Assembly (NCBI GenBank): GCA_050249535.1
Contig: JBFWQI010000005.1
Location: 1 to 64,000 of the forward strand
Origin: JADJXM01 sp937967285
Lineage (GTDB): Bacteria > Acidobacteriota > Blastocatellia > RBC074
Direction of reading: 5' to 3'
Length of the DNA: 64,000 bases
Position numbers and translations under genes: made by a program. The notes under the pieces are model-generated. The model was not told the DNA's origin. It did no database searches and saw only the letters and a program-made list of their open reading frames with translations. This document shows, one piece after another, positions 27,836 to 39,735 of this stretch (the stretch's first letter is position 1; each line of letters opens with the position of its first letter).

Positions 27836-29242
27836 ATGCAACATATGAACGAGTCATTGAGGACAATTCGGGACTGGCTGTCGGAGGGGGCATTGCTGCC
27901 GATGTCGCACTCTCTGCAGATGATCCGTCCGTCAAGACGCACCGTCAGGGAGATCTATTTCGACGGGATGGGGTTCCGAAAGCAGGCGTCCGGATGGGAC
28001 GAGAAACACAAGACCGACTGGATTCTCGACCGCCTCAGGTTTTCCCTCCGCAGAGCGTACGCTGAAACGGATTATTACCGCGAGCTGTTCGACCGGATCG
28101 GATTCGATCCGAAGTCGGATTTCGGTTTCGATGACTTTGCCCGGCTTCCGATTCTGGATCGCACGGACATCCATCGCGAGGGGATGCGGATGGTTTCGCA
28201 ACGACTGCCGCGAGAGCTGCTGAAACGCGACGCCACGGGAGGATCGAGCGGCACTCCGACAGAGATCTGGCTAGGACCGGAAGAGTCCGGCTGGCGGGAA
28301 AGCGCCGGAGACACGTTCAACAGCAGGATCGGCGTTCCGCCCGGAACGCGAACCGGCTATTTCTGGGGGCATCACCTGGATGTCAGGGCGACCGACGATC
28401 TGCGGGCAAGGATCTACGGCTTCATTCACAACTCGAAAACGTTCAACTGTTTCCGGCTCTCGCCGGAGGTCTTCGAGAGCTATCACGCGGAGTTCGAGCG
28501 ATGGCGCCCGACGTGCATCGTCGCCTATGCCGGGGCGCTCGGCAGCTTCGCCGAATACATCATCGAGCGCGGTTACAGGCCCTCCTATCCGACGCGTTGT
28601 TTCGTCACCGGCGCCGAAAAACTGATGCCGCATCACCGAAAGATGATCGAAGAGGCATTCGGTCGCCCGGTCCATGAACGATACGGCAGCCGAGACGCCG
28701 GCTTTATCGCCTATCAGATCGATCCGCGCAGGAGCCTTGATTTCGAGATCGACTGGGCCGACCTGCTCCTTGAACCGGAGCACGAGGGCGAAGACTCCTC
28801 GATACTGATCACCAAACTGCACGCCGACGGCATGCCGATGATCAGATACAGGATCGATGATGTCGGTCGGTTTCCCCGCGGCAGCAGGCCCGGGCATCCG
28901 ACGTTTCATCTGCATGAAGTCATCGGGCGGATAACCGACGGAGTCAGAATGCCCGATGGAAGATGGATTCACGGCATCGAGTTTCCGCATCTGCTCAAGG
29001 ACCACCCGGTGCGCGAATTCATGCTTCATCAGAAGGCCGATTACTCGGTCAGGCTGATGATCGTGCCGAAGGCCGGTTTCAGCGAGGAGAGCATGCGGGC
29101 GATCACCGGAATCGTGACGAGCAATCTGCCGGGGCTTCCGGTGACAGTGGATCTGGTCGATCAGGTCCCGCGCACCAAAGCCAACAAATGGCGACCGGTT
29201 GTGAGCGATGTCGAATGGGCCGTGGAGGAGGCGGCACGATGA
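27836..29242 (+). CDS. CapK-like adenylate-forming enzyme (PaaK family)
   Basis: Cytoplasmic protein of 468 residues related to phenylacetate-CoA ligase and to CapK of capsule loci. The phosphate-binding loop TGGSSGTPTE (about 140), the YGSRDAG motif (about 280) and the YRIDDVGRF region (about 340) are present. Capsule-locus members are thought to activate a carboxylic acid for transfer to the polymer, but the substrate is unknown. It overlaps the DUF362 gene by ATGA, so the two are translationally coupled and likely work together. Confidence 0.82.
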   Translation: MQHMNESLRTIRDWLSEGALLPMSHSLQMIRPSRRTVREIYFDGMGFRKQASGWDEKHKTDWILDRLRFSLRRAYAETDYYRELFDRIGFDPKSDFGFDDFARLPILDRTDIHREGMRMVSQRLPRELLKRDATGGSSGTPTEIWLGPEESGWRESAGDTFNSRIGVPPGTRTGYFWGHHLDVRATDDLRARIYGFIHNSKTFNCFRLSPEVFESYHAEFERWRPTCIVAYAGALGSFAEYIIERGYRPSYPTRCFVTGAEKLMPHHRKMIEEAFGRPVHERYGSRDAGFIAYQIDPRRSLDFEIDWADLLLEPEHEGEDSSILITKLHADGMPMIRYRIDDVGRFPRGSRPGHPTFHLHEVIGRITDGVRMPDGRWIHGIEFPHLLKDHPVREFMLHQKADYSVRLMIVPKAGFSEESMRAITGIVTSNLPGLPVTVDLVDQVPRTKANKWRPVVSDVEWAVEEAAR

Positions 29243-30642
29243 ACTTTCAAGCATCGGAGAACCTGAACGATCCGCGGGTTTCTATCAGGAAGCTGCGCGA
29301 ATATCCGGAAGCCGGTTCCGATCAGGGACAGGTCGGGCGCGCGATAGCCGGCGCGGCGGCGGATCTCGGCCTGGCGGACGACTCACGCGGCATGTTCGGC
29401 GGGATCGTACCTCGCGGAGCTCGCGTGCTGGTCAAGCCCAATCTGGTGCTGCACCGGAACGAAGGCCCGTGGGGAATGGACCCGCTGGTCACGCACCCGT
29501 CGATCATCCGATCGATCGTCGACGGCATTCTACAGGCCGATCCGGCGGAGGTGATTGTCGGTGATGCCCCGCTTCAGGGATGCGATTTCGAACACCTGCT
29601 CAGCGAGACGGGGCTGGGCGACTGGGCCGATCGAACCGCCCGGAACGATGCGAGGTTCAGGGGAATCCGCGATTTCAGAAGGACGACCTGCGTCTTCGTC
29701 GACGGCGTCCGCCAGGCGGAAGAGAACCTTCAGTCCGAGGATCGATTCATTCTCTTCAATCTCGGCAGCGAGAGCCTGCTCGAACCTATCTCGGACCGGG
29801 AAGATCGCTTCCGGGTGACCTGCTACGATCCGCGGCTTCTGGCGCGCACTCACGCCCCGGGGCGCCATCAGTATCTCGTGGCGAAAGAGATCATCGAGGC
29901 TGATGTCATTTTCAATCTGCCGAAACTGAAGACGCACAAGAAGGCGGGGATCACCTGCGCCCTCAAGAACCTGATCGGGATCAACGGCAACAAGGAGTAC
30001 CTGCCGCATCACAGAATCGGCGGAGCGGGGTCTGGAGGCGACTGTTATCCGGATGCCAGTATCTTCAAGCGCGCGCTCGAGTTCACGTCCGACCGCCAGA
30101 ATATGTCGACTTCGAGGGTCATGGCCAGATTCTGGCACGACGTCAGCAGGCCGTTCACAAAGGCCTTGAGTATCTCGGGTGATCGACTGGGCATCGAAGG
30201 ATCATGGTCCGGCAACGATACGATCTGGCGGACGTGCCTCGACCTCAACCGCATCCTTTTATATGGTCGCGTCGACGGCACGATGGCCGATACCCCCCAG
30301 CGCAGCGTCGTTCATTTCGCCGATGCGGTGATTGCCGGCCAGGGTGACGGGCCGTTATCGCCTCAACCGCTGCCTCTCGGAATGATTGTCGCGGGGCGCA
30401 ATGCGGCGGCGGTCGACTGGGTCGGTTCTCAACTGCTCCAGTACGACCCGTTGCGGATTCCGATCGTCAGACAGGCGTTCACTGAATTCAACTGGCCGGT
30501 CGCCTCATTCTCGCCGGATCGAATAACGCTCTCGGGAGATCTCGGCGCCGGTCTGGCCGGTAAGGAAGGTGCTCACAATGTCATTCACCCGCTTGGCTGG
30601 CTTGATGCCGCATATGTCAAGCCGGTTTCAAGCGGCGACTGA
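29239..30642 (+). CDS. DUF362 domain protein
   Basis: Protein of 467 residues of unknown biochemical function. The DUF362 core is clear: RVLVKPNLVLH (about 65), HPSIIRSIVDGI, VIVGDAPLQG, and FNLPKLKTHKKAGITCALKNLIG (about 230-255). The cysteine-rich ferredoxin domain seen in some relatives is absent. The ATG overlaps the stop codon of the CapK-like gene (ATGA), so a longer upstream frame is not used. DUF362 genes recur in surface-polysaccharide loci of diverse bacteria. No reaction can be named. Confidence 0.85.
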   Translation: MNFQASENLNDPRVSIRKLREYPEAGSDQGQVGRAIAGAAADLGLADDSRGMFGGIVPRGARVLVKPNLVLHRNEGPWGMDPLVTHPSIIRSIVDGILQADPAEVIVGDAPLQGCDFEHLLSETGLGDWADRTARNDARFRGIRDFRRTTCVFVDGVRQAEENLQSEDRFILFNLGSESLLEPISDREDRFRVTCYDPRLLARTHAPGRHQYLVAKEIIEADVIFNLPKLKTHKKAGITCALKNLIGINGNKEYLPHHRIGGAGSGGDCYPDASIFKRALEFTSDRQNMSTSRVMARFWHDVSRPFTKALSISGDRLGIEGSWSGNDTIWRTCLDLNRILLYGRVDGTMADTPQRSVVHFADAVIAGQGDGPLSPQPLPLGMIVAGRNAAAVDWVGSQLLQYDPLRIPIVRQAFTEFNWPVASFSPDRITLSGDLGAGLAGKEGAHNVIHPLGWLDAAYVKPVSSGD

Positions 30643-30704
30643 TCCGCGGTCGTCGAAAAACTGATCTCCTCACAGAGGTTTTGCCTGAAAGGTCTGATTA
30701 AGAG

Positions 30705-31880
30705 ATGAAACGAAAAGTTCTGCAATTGCTTGGTAATCTGCACATGTCCGGCGGTTCCGAACGCCAGGCTGCACAGCTTTCCAGGTTGCTGCACCACGAT
30801 CCTCGTTACGAAGTCTTTGTCGCCTGTCTCGACCCGAGCGGAGACTGGGGAAAAGAGCTGAACAGCATCGGAATCGAGGAGGTTCCATCCTTCAAATTCT
30901 ACAGCTTTTACAGCGTCGGCTTCGTCAGGCAGCTCCTCAGGTTCGTCCGGTTCCTGAAGGCGAGAAATATAGACATCGTGCAGACGCATGATTTTTACAC
31001 GAATGTTTTCGGGATGGCCGGAGCCACGCTGGCCGGTGTCAACGTGCGTATCGCCTCGAAACGTGAGACCCACGGATGGAGAACCCCGGCGCAGAACTTC
31101 GTCGAGAAGTGCTCCTACAGGCTGGCGCACAGGATTCTGGTCAACGCCGATGCGGTCAGGCGATACCTCATACAATCCGGCGTGGACAACGAGAAGATAT
31201 TCGTGGTCTACAACGGGCTCGATCTGAAACGCGTCGAGACGCCCCTTACTCGCGATGAAGTGATCCGGATGCTGAATCTGCCGCTCGAAGCCGGCGGACG
31301 GTACGTCACGATCGTTGCCAACATGCTCCATCCGGTGAAGGACCAGGAGACCTTTCTCAGGGCGGCGCAGATCGTCCGGGACTCAGTGCCGGATGCCAGG
31401 TTCATCATCGCCGGCCATGGGCCGCTGGAGGACCGGTACCGGGATCTGGCCGCGGAACTCGGCATATCGAATGAAGTGATCTTCGCAGGCGTTTGCGAGA
31501 ACATCGCGGAATTGCTCTCGATCTCGGAAGTCTGCGTGCTCAGCTCGCGGGCCGAAGGGTTCTCGAACGCTCTGCTCGAGTATATGGGGGCCGGAAAACC
31601 TGTCGTTGCGACGGATGTCGGAGGTGCCGGGGAGTCCGTGATCGAGGGCGAAACCGGTTTTCTTGTTCGCCCCGGCGATTTCAGAAGGATGGGGGCGCGG
31701 ATAGTAGAGCTCCTTCAGAATCCTGAACGAGCCCGCAGGATGGGCAATCTGGGACGCAAGGTAGTCGAAAGAAAATTTTCGATCGATGCGCAACTGGAGA
31801 CCATGAGCCGATTTTATGAGAAGTTGCTCAACGGCGCCGGCTCCGCCGAGATCGAAAGTGTCGAGACTGTGATCAGATGA
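30705..31880 (+). CDS. Glycosyltransferase family 4
   Basis: Cytoplasmic GT-B glycosyltransferase of 391 residues. The N-terminal acceptor domain begins VLQLLGNLHMSGGSERQ. The C-terminal donor domain (about 195-360) holds RFIIAGHGPLED, VCVLSSRAEGFSNALLEYMGAGKPV and ATDVGGAGESV, the retaining EX7E-type motif region of family GT4. Donor and acceptor sugars cannot be read from sequence. It overlaps the next GT4 gene by 4 bases, so the two act in the same repeat-unit pathway. Confidence 0.9.
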   Translation: MKRKVLQLLGNLHMSGGSERQAAQLSRLLHHDPRYEVFVACLDPSGDWGKELNSIGIEEVPSFKFYSFYSVGFVRQLLRFVRFLKARNIDIVQTHDFYTNVFGMAGATLAGVNVRIASKRETHGWRTPAQNFVEKCSYRLAHRILVNADAVRRYLIQSGVDNEKIFVVYNGLDLKRVETPLTRDEVIRMLNLPLEAGGRYVTIVANMLHPVKDQETFLRAAQIVRDSVPDARFIIAGHGPLEDRYRDLAAELGISNEVIFAGVCENIAELLSISEVCVLSSRAEGFSNALLEYMGAGKPVVATDVGGAGESVIEGETGFLVRPGDFRRMGARIVELLQNPERARRMGNLGRKVVERKFSIDAQLETMSRFYEKLLNGAGSAEIESVETVIR

Positions 31881-32971
31881 AATTAGTGCTTTTAGGCCCA
31901 TATCCGCCGCCTCACGGCGGCGTGCAGACCAACCTGGTGGCGATACGCAAACATCATCTCGCCACGGGCGGGGACTGCCGGGTCGTCAATCTGACGAGGC
32001 ACCGGCAGCCGGACGGCGACGGCATCTTCTATCCCGAGAGCCCGTGGCAGGTCGTACGGCTGTTGATGCGGCTCCGCGCGGACATCATTCACATGCATAT
32101 CGGAGGCGACCTGTCGCGGCGCCTCGTGCTGCTCGGATTGCTGTGTACGCTGCTTCCCGGACGCAAGACCGTTCTGACATTTCATTCAGGCGGATATCCG
32201 GATTCGGAGGCAGGGAAGACTGCCGGGCCGGCGACATTGAGGGGGATCGCGCTCAGAAGGTTCGACGCCCTGATCGGCGTGAATCAGCAACTGGTCGATC
32301 TTTTCCGCAAGTTCGGCGTTCCGGCATCGAGGATCAGGCTGATCCGTCCGCATCAAATCAGCACCGGGGATTTCAATGCGCCGCTCCCGGCGGATCTCGC
32401 CGATTTCATCTCCGCGCACGATCCCTGCATCCTGACCGTCAGCGGTCTCGAACCTGAGTACGAGGTCCCGCTTCAGATCGATGCGCTCGGATCGGTCCGC
32501 CGGAAGTATCCCGATGCCGGGCTGGTGGTCATCGGATCGGGCAGCCTCGAGGACGAGATACGGGCGTACGCCGGCAGCAGGGAGTACGCATCGCACATCA
32601 GGTTGTGCGGGGACTTGCCGCATTCGGTCACTCTGCGCACCATCAGGGAATGCCGGCTGTTTCTGCGCACCACGAGATATGACGGAGACTCGATCTCTGT
32701 CAGGGAAGCGCTGTTCTCAGGGACGCCGGTGATCGCCACCGACAACGGCATGCGCCCGGAGGGCGTGCATCTCATCCCGGCGCCGGATCACGATGAGCTG
32801 CTCAAAGCGATCGAGCGGGTTCTCGAAAGCGGCGCATCAACCGGAGCCTCAACGGAATCCGGCGAAGACAATATCGCGGAGGTTTTCGATCTTTACCGGC
32901 AACTGCTTGATCCGAATATCGATTTGGAGTCGGGGGCGCAACTGGAACCGGAATTTGCCGACAAGCAATGA
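31877..32971 (+). CDS. Glycosyltransferase family 4
   Basis: GT-B glycosyltransferase of 364 residues. The N-terminus LLGPYPPPHGGVQTN is the acceptor-domain glycine loop. The C-terminal part shows VVIGSGSLEDEI, then CRLFLRTTRYDGDSISVREALFSGTPVIAT, the donor-binding EX7E region. It starts inside the previous glycosyltransferase gene (ATGA overlap) and precedes the AsnB-like gene by 17 bases. The donor sugar is unknown. Confidence 0.88.
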   Translation: MKLVLLGPYPPPHGGVQTNLVAIRKHHLATGGDCRVVNLTRHRQPDGDGIFYPESPWQVVRLLMRLRADIIHMHIGGDLSRRLVLLGLLCTLLPGRKTVLTFHSGGYPDSEAGKTAGPATLRGIALRRFDALIGVNQQLVDLFRKFGVPASRIRLIRPHQISTGDFNAPLPADLADFISAHDPCILTVSGLEPEYEVPLQIDALGSVRRKYPDAGLVVIGSGSLEDEIRAYAGSREYASHIRLCGDLPHSVTLRTIRECRLFLRTTRYDGDSISVREALFSGTPVIATDNGMRPEGVHLIPAPDHDELLKAIERVLESGASTGASTESGEDNIAEVFDLYRQLLDPNIDLESGAQLEPEFADKQ

Positions 32972-32988
32972 AGAGCGATAAGTGATCT

Positions 32989-34950
<1,962 letters not shown>

Positions 34951-34957
34951 ACAGACG

Positions 34958-36208
34958 ATGAGAATACTGTGGGTCAAAGCGGGAAAGCTGCTGCCGGTCG
35001 ATACCGGCGGCAAAATCCGCTCATACAATATTATGCGCCGGCTTTCGGAACGGCACGAACTGACCTTCCTGTCGTATTACGGCGGTAAGCGCGACGTGGA
35101 TTACGAGCGCGAAATCCGCGAGCAGATGCCGGGCGCCCTTGTCGTCTACACCGCCGCGCGTGATGAAACGACTCTCGACCGCATGATCGAATACGCGCGC
35201 AGGCTGCCAGCGGCGGCGCCGTTCGGCGTGACCAAATTCACGTCGCCCGAGATCGGTCGAATGCTGGATGAGATGCTCAATAACGGATCGTTCGATGTCG
35301 CCGTCTGCGACTTCCTCGGCCCGACGCTCAATTTCCCGACCGCGCGCCGGACGCCCGTCGTCCTGTTTCAGCACAATATCGAATCGATGCTCTGGCAGCG
35401 ACACGCCCGCCACGCATCCAATCCGGTCAAGCGCGTGGCGTGGAAGATAGAGGCGTTCAAGATGCTCAAGTATGAGCGTGCGGCGATCGGGCGGTTCGAT
35501 CACGTGATCGCCGTTTCAGACTTTGACATGAAGATGATGCAGGAGCTGAATCCGAGCGTCAGCATCGGCGTCGTGCCCACGGGAGTGGATCTGGAACAGT
35601 ACCGCGGATCCGCCGGCGAGAGCCCGTCGTCGCAGACGGTCGTATTTCTCGGGTCGATGGACTGGGAGGCGAATATCGACGGGATGACCTGGTTCTGCGG
35701 CGAGATCTGGCCGCTGATCAAACGGGCTGTTCCCGGATCGAAGTTGCAGATTGTCGGCAGAAACCCCGATTCACGCATACGGAATCTCGAATCATCGGAC
35801 ATCGAGGTGACCGGGCGCGTCGAATCGGTCGTCGGATACCTGCGTGAAGCGGCTGTTTTCATCGTGCCGCTGCGGATCGGCGGAGGCACCCGACTGAAGA
35901 TCTACGAGGCGATGGCGATGCGTAAGGCTGTCGTCTCGACGACCGTCGGGGCCGAGGGGCTCGATGTCGAGCATGGACGGGACATTCTGCTGGCTGACGA
36001 TCCGCAATCCTTCGCCGGCAGCGTGATCGATCTGCTGACCGACCGGCCGCGGCGAATGCTGCTCGAACAGGCCGCCGCCGACAAGGCAGCGCTCTATGAC
36101 TGGGCGGTAGTTACCGACAGGTTCGAGGAGGCGCTCAGGCAGACTGCGTTCGGACAGCAATATTCGGGCGAGGTAATCGAAGGCGCGGCGCTGACGACTG
36201 AAGCGTAG
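34958..36208 (+). CDS. Glycosyltransferase family 4 (PEP-CTERM-locus-like)
   Basis: GT-B glycosyltransferase of 416 residues. The N-terminus (MRILWVKAGKLLPVDTGGKI, RSYNIMRRLSERHE) resembles the sugar transferases found in EpsH/PEP-CTERM loci. The C-terminal donor domain has VVFLGSMDWEANIDG, VTGRVESVVGYLREA and GGGTRLKIYEAMAMRKAVVST. ATG 34958 is 7 bases after the AsnB stop; a frame extension from 34907 lies inside AsnB and is not used. Substrates are unknown. Confidence 0.88.
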   Translation: MRILWVKAGKLLPVDTGGKIRSYNIMRRLSERHELTFLSYYGGKRDVDYEREIREQMPGALVVYTAARDETTLDRMIEYARRLPAAAPFGVTKFTSPEIGRMLDEMLNNGSFDVAVCDFLGPTLNFPTARRTPVVLFQHNIESMLWQRHARHASNPVKRVAWKIEAFKMLKYERAAIGRFDHVIAVSDFDMKMMQELNPSVSIGVVPTGVDLEQYRGSAGESPSSQTVVFLGSMDWEANIDGMTWFCGEIWPLIKRAVPGSKLQIVGRNPDSRIRNLESSDIEVTGRVESVVGYLREAAVFIVPLRIGGGTRLKIYEAMAMRKAVVSTTVGAEGLDVEHGRDILLADDPQSFAGSVIDLLTDRPRRMLLEQAAADKAALYDWAVVTDRFEEALRQTAFGQQYSGEVIEGAALTTEA

Positions 36209-36218
36209 AGACCGAAGC

Positions 36219-37052
36219 ATGCACAATGTCAGTGAAAAAATCCGTGCGATATCGCTCATCTATCACGATGTGGTCGATCCCAAATCGCACGAAATGAGCG
36301 GGTTTCCCGGAGCGGACGCGGCCGCCTACAAGCTGGCCCCGCAGCAGTTCGAATCGCACATCGAGATGATTGCGGGAGCGGTCGGCGGACGTCCGCTGCT
36401 CGTTCATGAGCTGTCGCGGATCGAGCGATCCCCGTCCGGCGCGATTCCCTGGATGATCAGTTTCGACGACGGTGGTGAGAGCTCTCATTCCAGGATCGCC
36501 GATCTGCTGGAACGCGCGGGGTGGCGGGGGCATTTCTTCATCGCCACCGATTACATCGGCAGTCGGGGCTTTATGTCTCGCGAACAGATTCGTGATCTTC
36601 ACCGGCGGGGGCATCTCATCGGATCGCATTCCTGCTCGCACCCGTTGCGATTCGCGTCGCAACCGGCGCAGGTCATCGAAAGAGAGTGGCGCGAGAGCAT
36701 CGGCATACTTTCGGACCTGCTCGGTGAACGCGTCACCTGCGCATCGATACCCGGAGGGCAGTACTCGAAGCATGTTGCGGAAATCGCAAGCGCGTCAGGC
36801 ATCGATGCGCTGTTTACCTCCGAACCGAAATCTTCGATCTCGGATATCGGAGGCTGTCGCGTGATCGGCAGATATTCGATCCAGCGCTGGACGCCGCCCG
36901 CGATCGCCGCGGCGATCGCGTCGGGGCGACTGCTGCCGAGATACAGGCAATCGTTCTGGTGGGATTTTAAAAAGATAGTAAAGAAACTGGGCGGCAATCA
37001 CTACCTCAGATTGAGACAGAGACTGATGGGAGAGATGGATCACGGTTATTGA
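36219..37052 (+). CDS. Polysaccharide deacetylase (NodB fold), second copy
   Basis: CE4-family protein of 277 residues. The catalytic motif is SFDDGG (Asp83, Asp84) and the metal site GSHSCSHP. The third motif region reads SIPGGQYSKH. No signal peptide is visible. It is shorter than the copies at 17865 and 54769 and diverges from them outside the motifs, so it probably acts on a different acetyl group. It begins 10 bases after the preceding glycosyltransferase. Confidence 0.85.
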   Translation: MHNVSEKIRAISLIYHDVVDPKSHEMSGFPGADAAAYKLAPQQFESHIEMIAGAVGGRPLLVHELSRIERSPSGAIPWMISFDDGGESSHSRIADLLERAGWRGHFFIATDYIGSRGFMSREQIRDLHRRGHLIGSHSCSHPLRFASQPAQVIEREWRESIGILSDLLGERVTCASIPGGQYSKHVAEIASASGIDALFTSEPKSSISDIGGCRVIGRYSIQRWTPPAIAAAIASGRLLPRYRQSFWWDFKKIVKKLGGNHYLRLRQRLMGEMDHGY

Positions 37053-37102
37053 TGATTCGACCGCTTCAGGAAACAGAAACAGATACAGGAGAGGAGCAGA
37101 TA

Positions 37103-39499
37103 ATGCGCGAAAGGAGACTGGGAAAAATGTTGCGTCAGGTGCTTATGACCGGACTGCTGGCCGTGATGAGCTGCAGCCTCGGATCGACTCAGGCAGTCAG
37201 CACTCTGACCATGACTGACATCGAGGCGATGTCGAGGCGCAGTTCGCCCGCACAGGCCGGGCAGGTATCCGTGCCCGAACTGCCGAGGGTCATCGTCAAC
37301 ACCGACTTTGTCCCTCCGACGGGGAATACGATCGATGTGCCCGCCGGCGGAGATTTTCAGGCGGCGCTCAATCAGGCGCAACCTGGCGATACGATCCGGC
37401 TTGCGGCGGGAGCGGTCTATACTGGAAATTTCATACTGCCGGCGAAATCCGGAACCGGCTGGATAGTCATTCGCACCTCCACGCCTGACGCCAGCCTGCC
37501 GCCTCCGGGCACGCGGATCACGCCTGCCGCGGCGGGCCTTCTTCCGAAGATCGTCACACCGAACGTCGGTCCCGCCCTCGAGACGGTCCCCGGCGCCAAC
37601 CATTACCGGTTCATCGGCGTCGAGGTGGCTCAGGCTACGGGCGTCACCTACACCTACAGCCTGATAGAACTCGGCAGCGGCAGTCAGGTGTCGCTCGCCC
37701 AGGTGCCGCATCACCTGATCTTCGACAGGGTCTACCTGCACGGCAGCCCGACAACCACGCTGCGTCGCGCGATAGCGCTCAACTCGGCCTGGACGGCCGT
37801 CATCGATTCCTACATCGCCGACTGCCACGAAGTCGGAGCCGACTCTCAGGCCATCGGCGGATGGAACGGCCCGGGCCCCTTTAAGATCGTCAACAATTAC
37901 ATGGAAGGCGCCGGCGAAAACTTCATTCTCGGCGGAGCGGACCCCGCGATCCATAACCTGGTCCCTTCGGACATCGAGTTTCGCAGGAACCATTGTTTCA
38001 AGCCGCTCAGCTGGAGGATCGGAGATCCGGGATATGCGGGCATCCCGTGGTCCGTCAAGAACAGCTTCGAACTCAAGAATTCGCAGAGAGTGCTGGTCGA
38101 AGGCAACATCTTCGAGCACAACTGGACGCAGGCGCAGAACGGATACGCGATCCTGTTTACGGTCCGGAACCAGGACGGGGCCGCGCCGTGGTCCGTCGTT
38201 CAGGATGTGACTTTCGTCAACAATATCATCCGAAGCGTCGCGGGCGGCTTCAACATGCACGGGACCGACGACCTTCAGCAGAGCCTGCCCAGCCGGCGCA
38301 TCAGGATCAGCAACAACCTGCTTATCGACGTCGATGGAGCCCGCTGGACCGGGCCTGGCGTCGCATTTCAGCTCAACGGCGGTCCTGACGATGTGATCAT
38401 CGAAAACAACACGGTTTTTCAATCCGGCAATCTGATCGCCGCTGCTCCGCCGACGAGCGATGGCTTCATCTATCGCAATAATCTGACCATGCATAATGAG
38501 TACGGTGTCAAAGGCGACGGACAGGGCACCGGTAACGAGACGATCAACACCTATTTTCCCGGCTCGGTGTTCATGAAGAATGTCCTGATCGGAGGACTTT
38601 CCAGGCTCTACCCGGCGGACAATTTCTTTCCGGCAACTGTCGATCAGGTCGGCTTCGTCGAATACGCTGCTGGGAATTACCGTCTCTCGGCCGCCAGCCT
38701 ATACAGAAATGCGGGGACCGACGGGCGGGACATCGGATGCAACTTCGTCGAGCTTTTCGCGGCCGTCAACGGAACGGGAAAGATCGCAAATGTTTCAGCC
38801 GCCAGCTATGCGGATTCCGCAATGTCGCCGGAGTCGATTGCGACCGCTTTCGGAACTTCGCTCTCGTCGATGACCGGGGCGGCTCAGTCGTCTCCGCTGC
38901 CGGAGACGCTGGCGGGCGCGAACGTCATTGTTCGCGACAGCTTCTGGATTGCGAGACCCGCCCCGTTGTTCTTCGTCTCGCCGACACAGTTCAACTTTCT
39001 GATTCCGCCCGGAACCGCAACCGGCATGGCGTCGGTCACGATCAGGAACGGTGAAACCATCACGGCGTCGTCTTACGTTCAGATCGACAATGTGTCTCCG
39101 GGGATATTCACCGCTGATGCGACGGGGCGCGGCCTGCCGGCGGCGCTGATTCTCCGTGTCAAAAGCGACGGCACACAGCAGTACGAGCCGGTCGCCGTCT
39201 TCGATTCTGTGCAGAACAAAATGGTCGCCGTTCCCGTCAACGTCTCCGCGAGCGGCGATCAGGTCTATCTGATTCTGTTCGCGACCGGGCTCCGATTCAG
39301 AAGCGGGCTGCCATCCGTCAATGTAACGATCGGGGGGAATGCGTCTCCCGTAACATTCGCCGGCGCCCAGGGCGTGCTTTTCGGACTAGATCAGGTAAAC
39401 GCGCTTATCTCTCCGACGCTGGCCGGCAGGGGAGAGGTCGATGTCAATCTGGTAGTCGACGGCGTTGCCGCCAACACCGTCAGGATTTCGATCCAGTAA
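37103..39499 (+). CDS. Secreted right-handed beta-helix protein with Solibacter-type C-terminal domain
   Basis: Exported protein of 798 residues. It has a signal peptide (about 8-34), a parallel beta-helix region (about 85-510) with repeated short Asn-rich turns such as NNYMEG, NNIIRS and NNTVFQ, as in pectate-lyase-like and epimerase folds, and a C-terminal domain (about 555-798) matching TIGR03437: NVSAASYADSAMSPESI, FFVSPTQFNFLIPPGT, PGIFT, LILFATGLRF and GLDQVNA. ATG 37103 has AGGAGAGGAG upstream and is preferred over ATG 37049. The C-terminal domain is the best taxonomic marker here (Acidobacteria). In an exopolysaccharide operon the beta-helix may be a lyase or epimerase for the polymer, but no catalytic residues can be assigned. 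Confidence 0.85.
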   Translation: MRERRLGKMLRQVLMTGLLAVMSCSLGSTQAVSTLTMTDIEAMSRRSSPAQAGQVSVPELPRVIVNTDFVPPTGNTIDVPAGGDFQAALNQAQPGDTIRLAAGAVYTGNFILPAKSGTGWIVIRTSTPDASLPPPGTRITPAAAGLLPKIVTPNVGPALETVPGANHYRFIGVEVAQATGVTYTYSLIELGSGSQVSLAQVPHHLIFDRVYLHGSPTTTLRRAIALNSAWTAVIDSYIADCHEVGADSQAIGGWNGPGPFKIVNNYMEGAGENFILGGADPAIHNLVPSDIEFRRNHCFKPLSWRIGDPGYAGIPWSVKNSFELKNSQRVLVEGNIFEHNWTQAQNGYAILFTVRNQDGAAPWSVVQDVTFVNNIIRSVAGGFNMHGTDDLQQSLPSRRIRISNNLLIDVDGARWTGPGVAFQLNGGPDDVIIENNTVFQSGNLIAAAPPTSDGFIYRNNLTMHNEYGVKGDGQGTGNETINTYFPGSVFMKNVLIGGLSRLYPADNFFPATVDQVGFVEYAAGNYRLSAASLYRNAGTDGRDIGCNFVELFAAVNGTGKIANVSAASYADSAMSPESIATAFGTSLSSMTGAAQSSPLPETLAGANVIVRDSFWIARPAPLFFVSPTQFNFLIPPGTATGMASVTIRNGETITASSYVQIDNVSPGIFTADATGRGLPAALILRVKSDGTQQYEPVAVFDSVQNKMVAVPVNVSASGDQVYLILFATGLRFRSGLPSVNVTIGGNASPVTFAGAQGVLFGLDQVNALISPTLAGRGEVDVNLVVDGVAANTVRISIQ

Positions 39500-39735
39500 C
39501 GATTTGCACGAATCGTCGCCGGGATCAGGAAAATATGGCTGATTGAGAGTTATTAGTTGTTGATGCTGCGAAAAACGATCGGGCATCGAGAATCAGCCCC
39601 TGCTGTAGCGATGGTTGAGGATAAGCATCTGATCCTGTGCTGTGATGCTTCGGAACACAATATCGTCCCGGGCCGATGTCTGACCCCGCTTCAGACGCAT
39701 CTTTCGAGGCCGAGTCAAAATTGGAGGTAGATGGT
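39500..39735. promoter_or_regulatory. Gap between the exopolysaccharide operon and the monooxygenase module
   Basis: This 236-base gap is the longest between the small exported gene at 12339 and the FemAB-like gene ending at 54759. A small hairpin CGATT/AATCG lies directly after the beta-helix stop. GGAGG at 39723 is the ribosome-binding site of the next gene. I see no convincing promoter, but the gap suggests that the genes from 39736 form a separate transcription unit. Confidence 0.35.

Noticed and set aside
37046..38494. 482-codon open frame on the minus strand
   Set aside because: It is opposite the beta-helix protein and has no ribosome-binding site or domain.
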